DNA from: JAJYKC01 sp035545735
GTDB lineage: Bacteria > Acidobacteriota > Terriglobia > Bryobacterales > Bryobacteraceae
Direction of reading: 5' to 3'
Assembly (NCBI GenBank): GCA_035545735.1
Contig: DASZXS010000037.1
Coordinates: 10,723-74,722 of the forward strand
Length of the DNA: 64,000 bases
The translations under genes and the position numbers were made by a program. This document shows positions 8,425 to 14,172 of the stretch, in pieces (the stretch's first letter is position 1; every line of letters starts with the position of its first letter). Under the pieces are notes generated by a model, which saw only the letters and a program-made list of their open reading frames with translations, did not search any database and was not told the DNA's origin.

Positions 8425-8440
8425 GCATTCGGCAGGCCAA
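8425..8440 (-). promoter_or_regulatory. sigma-54 (-24/-12) promoter candidate for the hydrolase
   Basis: Read on the minus strand: TTGGCCTGCCGAATGC, with GG at 8438-8437 and GC at 8426-8425, 10 bp apart. The -24 half is a good match to TTGGC; the -12 half has ATGC instead of TTGC. Predicted start near 8413, 28 bp before the ATG. It shares the TGGCC variant of the -24 element with the site at 3654. Confidence 0.45.
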
Positions 8441-8528
8441 ACCAGGAAGAGAAGGGTATCGGCGGGCTAAGTGGTGTTCAAATCTCGGGAATCCATCGCA
8501 CGAGCCGACACCCGCTGCGGCTCTCGAC

Positions 8529-8574
8529 TGACGGAGTCGCGACGGAACTCCGGCACCCCGACCAAGTGTGGTCG
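8529..8574. promoter_or_regulatory. candidate upstream activator site of the hydrolase promoter
   Basis: Two elements lie 90-136 bp upstream of the -24 element: TGACGGAGTCGCG at 8529-8541, which shares 11 of 13 bases with TGACGGGATCGCG at 3500-3512 in front of the other operon, and an inverted repeat CGACCA-N4-TGGTCG at 8559-8574. Either could be bound by the adjacent sigma-54 activator; weak evidence. Confidence 0.25.
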
Positions 8575-8624
8575 CGGCTTCCGTCTCACTCGTTGGCGCG
8601 CGTGATGCGGCCGCGACAGGCAGT

Positions 8625-10742
8625 TCAAGCTGGGCGGCTGATGCGAAGCTTCTGCATCCGGTACACAAGCGAGGTTCTTTTCATTCCCAGTCGCGCGGCT
8701 GCGCCGTTGCGCCCACCCACTACCCACTTGCTTGCCTCCAGCGCCCGGACGATGTGGTCCCGTTCGACTTCCTGGAGGCCGCTTATGGGATTGTTCGCCG
8801 GCCCGAGCGAGGGAGGGGGCGCCAGCTCGGCGGTTGGCGCGCGCAAGGTGGAGTGCGGGGAGAGAATGACGGCCCGCTCGATGAAGTTCTGTAATTCCCG
8901 GACGTTTCCAGGCCAGCGGTATCCCACCAGAGCGTCCATTGTCTCCGAAGGAATTTCATCGATTTGCTTGTTCATGCGGCGGGCATAGAATTCCGTGAAG
9001 TGGCGAACCAGAATGGGAATGTCATCCGATCGTTGCCGCAGTGCCGGAATTTGAATCGGGAACACTTTCAGCCGGTAGTACAGGTCTTCACGAAATAATC
9101 CCTGCTTCACCATGGCCGGCAGGTCGCGATGCGTAGCGGCAATGAGCCGAACGTCCACCCTGTGAGTGCGTGTGCTGCCGAGTCTCTCGAATTCCTGCTC
9201 CTGCAGTACCCGCAGCAATTTCGCCTGAAGTTCGAGAGGGATGTCGCCCACTTCGTCCAGAAAGAGTGTGCCTTTATCCGCCAGTTCGAAACGCCCCATT
9301 TTTTGGGAGATCGCTCCGGTAAATGCGCCTTTTTCGTGTCCGAACAATTCACTCTCCAGGAGCCCGAGGGGGATCGCTGCGCAATTCAATTTCACGAAGG
9401 TGCGATCGCGGCGCGAGCTTAAATCGTGGATCGCCCGGGCGATCAGTTCCTTACCGGTTCCCGTCTCGCCTAAAATCAATACGCTCGAATCGGTGGGAGC
9501 AACGACGGATACCAGGTGTAATGCCGCCTTCAGGTCGGGACTCTTCCCCACTATGGCTCCGGTGTGAGCGCGGATCTCCTCCTCCAGGTAGTGCCTCTGC
9601 TTGGTTTCTTTGTCCCGATCCCGGATAGCCCGTTCGTAGTCCAGGGCATTTTCCACCGCAATCGCTACCTGGCGGGCCACCTGCTCCAGGAAGAGGACCT
9701 CCTCTTTTTCGAACGTTCTTTCGGACCTGCTTAATGCGGTCACAACGCCGACCACCCCTCTTCTGCCGATCAGCGGCAGATTGCAGCCGGACACCAGCCC
9801 CTCTGCCGCAGCCAGGCGATGGAACCGTTGACCTATGCTGTTGCCGAAATTCTCTGGTTCCGCTTGAATCTCCTCCAGACGATCAAAAGATTGTGTTTTG
9901 CCAGTCCGAAAGGCCTTACCGCAGATCGAGCCGCGAATCGGGATGATCGCGCCATCGCGGATGGAACCTCGTGGCTCCGGGTTGTACAGGATGGTAACCC
10001 GCAATTCCTTGGTATCGGCATCGGGCAGCAGCAAGGCGCAGAAATCGCAGCGCGTCGCGCCCAGAAGATTTGTGGACAGCGCCTCAAGCAGCCCCGAGAT
10101 GTCCAGCTTCGATGTGGTGCTGTTCGTGATTTCCAGAAGCAATTGCAGCCGATTGCGCTCCCGCCGCAACGCTTCCGCTTGAATGTGCCGCTCAATTGCA
10201 ATCCCCGCAATACGTCCCGCGTTCTCGATCAACTGCAAATCGAGCGCGTCGGGTTTGCGCACTTCACGATAAAGAATGGCGAAAGTGCCGAGCACGTCCC
10301 CTGCGCGGGAGAACAGGGGGCGCGACCAAACGGCGCGAATGCCGTACGGTGCGACCAGGTCACGATAATCGTCCCAAATAGGCTCGCGAAGGATGTCGGG
10401 GACATACACCGGCTCGCGGCGATAAACGGCCGTGCCGCAGGATGCGCCGCTCGGGCACACACATATGGACCCCACGGTCGCGGCGAATCCTGGAAGACTG
10501 GGAGCGGCAGCACAGAGAAGGTGCTTTCCGTCGGCATCGGGAAGCCAAATTGTGCACATGGCGCCGTCACCCTGCGATTCGACCAATTCAGCAATGATCG
10601 TCAGGACGTCCGGCAACTCTGATCCGTCCAGAATCAACTTAAGGATGTGGAGGACAGCGTCGCTCGAGAATAGCCTGGATTCCTTACGGGTCTCATCCAG
10701 CTTCGGCAAGTCCGTGACGTAGGATTGCGTTGCTGATTTCAT
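8625..10742 (-). CDS. sigma-54-dependent transcriptional activator with two GAF domains
   Basis: A 705-residue enhancer-binding protein of the FhlA type, start taken at the ATG at 10742. Two GAF sensor domains occupy about residues 45-190 and 215-370; the first contains CVCPSGASCGTAVYRREPVYVPDI. The AAA+ domain follows, with Walker A GETGTGKE at 425-432, the sigma-54 contact loop GAFTGA at about 473-478, and Walker B GTLFLDEVGD. A Fis-type helix-turn-helix ends the protein (NGAAARLGMKRTSLVYRMQKL). It should open sigma-54 promoters; the candidates at 3654 and 8425 flank its neighbours. No receiver domain, so activity is probably set by a small ligand bound by the GAF domains. Confidence 0.93.
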   Translation of the reverse strand: MKSATQSYVTDLPKLDETRKESRLFSSDAVLHILKLILDGSELPDVLTIIAELVESQGDGAMCTIWLPDADGKHLLCAAAPSLPGFAATVGSICVCPSGASCGTAVYRREPVYVPDILREPIWDDYRDLVAPYGIRAVWSRPLFSRAGDVLGTFAILYREVRKPDALDLQLIENAGRIAGIAIERHIQAEALRRERNRLQLLLEITNSTTSKLDISGLLEALSTNLLGATRCDFCALLLPDADTKELRVTILYNPEPRGSIRDGAIIPIRGSICGKAFRTGKTQSFDRLEEIQAEPENFGNSIGQRFHRLAAAEGLVSGCNLPLIGRRGVVGVVTALSRSERTFEKEEVLFLEQVARQVAIAVENALDYERAIRDRDKETKQRHYLEEEIRAHTGAIVGKSPDLKAALHLVSVVAPTDSSVLILGETGTGKELIARAIHDLSSRRDRTFVKLNCAAIPLGLLESELFGHEKGAFTGAISQKMGRFELADKGTLFLDEVGDIPLELQAKLLRVLQEQEFERLGSTRTHRVDVRLIAATHRDLPAMVKQGLFREDLYYRLKVFPIQIPALRQRSDDIPILVRHFTEFYARRMNKQIDEIPSETMDALVGYRWPGNVRELQNFIERAVILSPHSTLRAPTAELAPPPSLGPANNPISGLQEVERDHIVRALEASKWVVGGRNGAAARLGMKRTSLVYRMQKLRISRPA

Positions 10743-11126
10743 GTAGATCCGTTGTTCGCAATGCCGGCACGTGGACGGAAACTGCGGCAAACAATCGGCG
10801 GTTCGCTGGTGGAAGTCGGATCCGTTTTGCCCGCGGATTTCGGGCCCGCCAGGTTCGCGTCCTCAATCCCAGCCCCACGCAATACCAGGGGCCACCTTCT
10901 TTAGGGTATACCCATTTGTGATTGGCGCCGGGTTTGTTGGAGCAGAGCACGCGAAATCCCGCGCCTGTCAGGGCGTAGCCTTTATGTTCTGAAGCAGACA
11001 CCTCACCCGGCTGCGACAGATTGAGGGGTTCCGCCTGCGGCTGCCTAAAGCTCAGATCGCCCCTGCAGGAACCACTTCCGTAGCAAGGGATCCGAAACGC
11101 CTCGTTTCTCTAGCCCCTTTAAAATC
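10743..11126. other. intergenic stretch with a possible gene remnant
   Basis: About 380 bases between the activator gene and the tRNA-derived repeat. One minus-strand frame (11001 down to about 10830) reads GYALTGAGFRVLCSNKPGANHKWVYP and does not look like random GC-rich sequence. It has no good ribosome site and runs on into the activator gene in a different frame. It may be the stump of a small protein gene. A 10-bp palindrome GGGTATACCC lies at 10904-10913. Confidence 0.3.
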
Positions 11127-11182
11127 TGGTGCGGAGAGGGGGACACGAACCACCCACGAGAGTGGTCTCGCTAGCACCTCAA
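11127..11182 (-). repeat. degenerate copy of tRNA-Leu 3' half (att-like direct repeat, left)
   Basis: These 56 bases align with 13563-13617, the 3' half of the intact tRNA-Leu gene. The first 18 bases (TGGTGCGGAGAGGGGGAC) and the last 14 (CGCTAGCACCTCAA) are identical, with substitutions and one insertion between them. The T-arm changes break tRNA pairing, so this is not a working tRNA. It is the displaced 3' end expected after integration into the tRNA, and marks the left end of the element. Confidence 0.7.
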
Positions 11183-11272
11183 CCCAGTTGAGTGGGTTTC
11201 ACGGGGTATCGTGGAGGCCTAACGAGCTTTCTTTTCAGCAAACGATGTATCGCCCGGTATCGCCGGTCATCA

Positions 11273-12241
11273 TCAAACCGCTTCAGAACAGCTTGAGTTG
11301 CCTGTGCCGTCCGCCTCGGAATAATAGAACGGCTTTTTGAAGGCGAATTTGTCATCCATCATCGTGATGAACGATTTCCCCAGCGGCTTTCCAAGATTGC
11401 TGAGGCCTTCCAGCATCTGGCGGAACGAGTCGTCCAGAATGTCTCGCTTCCGATGCCAGTCCTCGCCGAATGCGTTTTCGGTCATCTGCAGATACGGCAG
11501 CAACCGCGTCACCATCCACCCAAGTTCCGACGAGCGATTGGCGTACATGATATAGGCGTTATGAACCCTGGACGGACCTATCTGTGGAACCTCACCTTTT
11601 TGAAGCTCGTTAATTTCCTGCATTAGAGAATGTGTCCCGCCGTGCATTTCCAGATGGAACATATCGCCCCATTGCTTTAGGTCTTTCTGGACATCATCCG
11701 GTAGCCCGGATGTTTCGCCCGTCATGGCCCCCATGACATCGCGTTCGTTCTTTTTGCGGTTTCGCCTCGTTTCTTTAAAGTTGGCGTCTGGATCTGACGG
11801 CTGAGTGACCGGAAGACCAAGAATCTTTTCAAACGTCGTTATATTACGCGCAACGCCCGCAAAGAGGAACGCGCGATCTTTAATGTCGCGCATCAACGCA
11901 TAGCCATCGAGCGGATAGCCCTTAATATACAGAATCTCACAGGCGCGAAACCGGCGGAACAGGTTGAAGAACGCCGTCAGTGTCACCGCATAGTTCGGCG
12001 CGTTCCTGAGCCACCCATGCGATTGAATGTCGCTGATCGCCAGTGTTAAGGTTTCGATGAAGAAGCTTTGGAACGAACAGAGCAACGCTTCCTGTCCACG
12101 AAAGGTTTTGACCAGACAATCGCTCACCTGGTCTTCGACTTCACTCACGCTCTGCAGGTGGCCACCAACCAGCCCACCCACCGTGAACGTGGCCACGAGG
12201 CGCTTGTACCATTTATCCGTACACATTCGTGGCGCGCTCAT
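11273..12241 (-). CDS. unrecognised accessory protein
   Basis: A 322-residue soluble protein starting at the ATG at 12241 behind a GAAGGAAT ribosome site. I do not recognise the family with confidence. It is largely helical. The segment ACEILYIKGYPLDGYALMRDIKDRAFLF resembles the helical core of DUF5677-like or HEPN-like proteins, where an Arg near a Gly-rich turn recurs, but this is only a resemblance. A polar, charged middle (residues about 150-190, RRNRKKNERD) follows. The codons are visibly less GC-rich than those of the flanking core genes. It sits inside the tRNA-Leu element beside a toxin-antitoxin remnant, so a role in defence or element maintenance is possible but unproven. Confidence 0.7.
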   Translation of the reverse strand: MSAPRMCTDKWYKRLVATFTVGGLVGGHLQSVSEVEDQVSDCLVKTFRGQEALLCSFQSFFIETLTLAISDIQSHGWLRNAPNYAVTLTAFFNLFRRFRACEILYIKGYPLDGYALMRDIKDRAFLFAGVARNITTFEKILGLPVTQPSDPDANFKETRRNRKKNERDVMGAMTGETSGLPDDVQKDLKQWGDMFHLEMHGGTHSLMQEINELQKGEVPQIGPSRVHNAYIMYANRSSELGWMVTRLLPYLQMTENAFGEDWHRKRDILDDSFRQMLEGLSNLGKPLGKSFITMMDDKFAFKKPFYYSEADGTGNSSCSEAV

Positions 12242-12443
12242 ATTCCTTCAATCGTAGCGCGGAAACAAAAAACGCAATATTGTTGCGCAGACTGACAATC
12301 TTTTCGTCCCGCGACATCTCGCTGTCTCTGTGTGTGAAAACATCGGCAATGTGCAGATGTATGAGGGAAAAAGGATTTCTGGCATTTGAGCCAACGAAGA
12401 CAACCCCAACGGACTGATTGCAAGCGTGTTATGCGAATAATAT

Positions 12444-12478
12444 CAACAATTGACAATTGTTGTTAATGGCGGTATTGT
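12444..12478 (+). promoter_or_regulatory. parD promoter with overlapping operator
   Basis: A consensus -35 TTGACA (12450-12455), a 17-bp spacer and a -10 TATTGT (12473-12478). The -35 lies inside a perfect inverted repeat CAACAATTG-A-CAATTGTTG (12444-12462). The ATG of parD starts six bases after the -10, so the transcript should be leaderless or nearly so. The repeat is placed for autorepression by the antitoxin. Confidence 0.7.
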
Positions 12479-12484
12479 GCCGGT

Positions 12485-12751
12485 ATGAACGTGAATCTCG
12501 GAACCGTGTTCGACCAGTTCGTGGCCGATCTCCTCAAGACTGGCCATTACCAATCCCAAAGTGAAATCCTGCGGGAAGGTCTGCGGCTGCTCAAAGAGAA
12601 AGAGGAGCTAAAACAACTGCGGATTGCTGAGATGCGCAAAGAAATCGCCATTGGTACTGCCGAGGGCGAACGCGGCGAATTCGTTGACGGCGAAGAGGTG
12701 TTCGCTGAAATCCGCAAACGTAGTGCCGAACGGAAACGCGCCAAGAAATGA
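12485..12751 (+). CDS. parD: ParD-family type II antitoxin
   Basis: An 88-residue protein of normal length for the CC2985/ParD (PF03693) family. Residues 1-45 form the ribbon-helix-helix DNA-binding region: an MNVNLGTVFDQFVADLL strand-helix and GHYQSQSEILREGLRLL, the family signature. The C-terminal charged helix would wrap the toxin. Start at the ATG at 12485, directly downstream of the promoter, without a ribosome site. The stop overlaps the start of parE in ATGA. As the toxin is truncated, it is now an orphan antitoxin that may still bind its operator. Confidence 0.88.
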   Translation: MNVNLGTVFDQFVADLLKTGHYQSQSEILREGLRLLKEKEELKQLRIAEMRKEIAIGTAEGERGEFVDGEEVFAEIRKRSAERKRAKK

Positions 12752-12849
12752 AGCGTTACGTCCTCACGCCACGCGCCAAGCGGGACGCAGATTCCGTCAT
12801 GCCAAAAAAAAACGCATTCCGGGTTTCATGCATGCGCTCCCCTTGCCGA
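12748..12849 (+). pseudogene. parE: parE toxin, truncated after about 17 codons
   Basis: The ATG at 12748 overlaps the parD stop. The first residues MKRYVLTPRAKRDADSV match the N-terminus of ParE/RelE-superfamily toxins. After base 12800 the sequence changes to unrelated DNA (a run of A, then an IS3 transposase tail on the other strand) and the frame stops at 12849. The catalytic and antitoxin-binding parts, about 80 residues, are absent, so no active toxin is made. Confidence 0.75.
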
Positions 12850-12952
12850 TAGTTGCTGCTCGAATTTCGCTGGCGCGCAGTAGCCGAGAGCCGAGTGAGG
12901 GCGTTTCTGGTTGTAGACGCGCTCCAGAAAATCATATCGCGCACTTTAGGTC
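12826..12952 (-). mobile_element. IS3-family transposase (OrfB) C-terminal remnant
   Basis: The minus strand, ending in TGA at 12828-12826, reads RYDFLERVYNQKRPHSALGY followed by CAPAKFEQQ. This is the conserved C-terminal tail of IS3-family OrfB integrases (YNxxRPHSALGY). Only about 40 residues remain; the DDE catalytic core and the insertion sequence ends are not seen. It separates the parE stump from the integrase remnant, so insertion followed by deletion probably destroyed both. Confidence 0.8.
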
Positions 12953-13517
12953 ATCGATCTGGCTCCATTCCCACGCGAGGAACTCGCCCAGCCGAACGCC
13001 GGTGAAGTACGCCGTTACGAAAAGCGGCGTCAAGTCATCGGGCAGGGCATCACGCAGCTTGGTGTATTGTTCATCGGTGGGAAACCCTTGCCGCTTGCTT
13101 TCTTCCCTGACATCGGGAAGTAGGGAGTGCATTTACCCTGACCATCGGGAAGTAGGGAGTGCATTTACCTTTAGCGGCGTGCACTTGCATCCAAGGTTGA
13201 GTGCGGTCCGCAAAATAGACAGCTCCCGATTGCAGGTTGCCTCGGATCGCTTTGTCCTTCACTCTCGTGCGCCGGTATTCCTTCAATGTCTCAGTCGTGA
13301 CCCGCGAAACCTTGGTGTGACCAAAGATAAGCCGGATGTTCGCTTCCAGACACCGTCGAGTAATTCACCGCAAGTGATCTTTTCAGAAGCGGCGTTGACA
13401 CTCTCACCGCGCGATGAGCGTTTGAACCTGCCGCGTGTTGACCCAATACGCGACGTACCAAATCGCGCCGTGCTGGAAGATCGTGCCGGAACCGTAAGAG
13501 CTTCGTGCCGGAAGCAA
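12953..13517 (-). pseudogene. tyrosine recombinase/integrase, decayed
   Basis: Pieces of one phage-type integrase occur in order on the minus strand in different frames. The N-terminal piece YGSGTIFQHGAIWYVAYWVN lies at about 13500-13440. Next comes a fragment around SEKITCGELLD and one around LKEYRRTRVKDKA. The catalytic-domain start is FPTDEQYTKLRDALPDDLTP, then FVTAYFTGVRLGEFLAWEW, ending near 12953. The latter contains the first catalytic Arg (TGVRLGE). The His-Arg and Tyr motifs are lost at the junction with the IS3 remnant. Frameshifts and a tandem duplication make it inactive. It is the natural candidate for the enzyme that targeted tRNA-Leu. Confidence 0.75.
13107..13169. repeat. two tandem copies of a 31/32-bp repeat
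   Basis: Copies at 13107-13137 and 13138-13169 differ only by one extra C after CTGAC. Each contains ATCGGGAAGTAGGGAGTGCA and ATTTACC. They lie within the integrase remnant. Either a local duplication or the residual end of an insertion sequence with repeated termini. Confidence 0.85.
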
Positions 13518-13562
13518 GGAAACCGCTCGTGACGCGAGCGGCTCATAAGTTATTGAAATATT

Positions 13563-13617
13563 TGGTGCGGAGAGGGGGACTTGAACCCCCACGAGATTGC
13601 TCCCGCTAGCACCTCAA
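13563..13617 (-). repeat. att-like direct repeat, right copy (3' half of tRNA-Leu)
   Basis: The 55 bases from the CCA end to the anticodon loop of tRNA-Leu are the right-hand partner of the degenerate copy at 11127-11182. The element lies on the 3' side of the tRNA and leaves the tRNA intact, the usual geometry for tyrosine-recombinase islands. Confidence 0.7.
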
Positions 13618-13649
13618 GCTAGTGCGTCTGCCAATTCCGCCACCTCCGC
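13563..13649 (-). tRNA. tRNA-Leu (anticodon GAG)
   Basis: An 87-nt class II tRNA on the minus strand. The acceptor 5' strand GCGGAGG pairs with the 3' end before ACCA. The D-arm reads GGCGGAATTGGCAGACGC, the anticodon arm CTAG-CTTGAGG-CTAG gives anticodon GAG, a variable arm follows, then GTGGGGGTTCAAGTCCCCC as T-arm. The CCA end is encoded. It follows secG at 15 bp, the same order as secG-leuU(GAG) in Escherichia coli. Confidence 0.96.
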
Positions 13650-13664
13650 GTGACGTTATAAACG

Positions 13665-14045
13665 TTACTTCGCCGGCGTTGCCGGGGTTGTTTGCACGGG
13701 AACCGGGTGGCTCCCCTGCGGGGCTGGGGTTGCCGGCGCCTTTGCGGGCTGGCTCGATTGCGTCTTCTTTGGCTGCCTGTCCAACACGCTCGATCCGATC
13801 CGGTCGCCCGCGCTTCTTGTCGCCAGGACCGACAGCCAGAGCGACGTCACCATGAAAAGCGCCGCGCCCACCGCCGTCGCCTTGGAAAGTACCGTGGCCG
13901 AACCCCGCGGCCCGAAAGCGGTCTGGGAGCCCATGCCGCCGAAAGCCCCTGCCAGGTCCGCAGCCTTGCCGCTTTGCAGCAGCACCACGATCACCAGGAA
14001 CAGAGACACGATCACGTGAATAATTGTGAGGAAAACAGTCAGCAT
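13665..14045 (-). CDS. secG: preprotein translocase subunit SecG
   Basis: A 126-residue SecG. The two membrane helices are at about residues 2-22 and 52-73, joined by the conserved loop LLQSGKAADLAGAFGG, then GSQTAFGPRGSATVLSKAT. The C-terminus (from about 80) is a Pro/Ala/Gln-rich tail longer than in E. coli and likely disordered. SecG assists the SecYE channel in protein export. Probably co-transcribed with tRNA-Leu downstream; divergent from the exported oxidoreductase at 14173. Confidence 0.95.
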   Translation of the reverse strand: MLTVFLTIIHVIVSLFLVIVVLLQSGKAADLAGAFGGMGSQTAFGPRGSATVLSKATAVGAALFMVTSLWLSVLATRSAGDRIGSSVLDRQPKKTQSSQPAKAPATPAPQGSHPVPVQTTPATPAK

Positions 14046-14158
14046 AGGTATCCGGTCCGCTTGGCGCGACCGTAACTCTTAACAGTATAGACCACCTGCC
14101 GGTGTCTCTGCTGCCGCGCCCGCCGCACGAAACCGGCCCGCGCCCCTCCATTTCCTTA

Positions 14159-14164
14159 TATAAT
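14159..14164 (+). promoter_or_regulatory. -10 element close to the start codon
   Basis: A perfect TATAAT ends eight bases before the ATG at 14173, which has no ribosome site. If used, the transcript would start at or next to the ATG (leaderless). No clear -35 is visible 17 bp upstream. Confidence 0.4.
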
Positions 14165-14172
14165 CGCCCATT

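Noticed and set aside
10904..10913. Palindrome GGGTATACCC as a regulatory site
   Set aside because: Ten bases, single copy, in a region with no transcript start that can be defined; could be chance.
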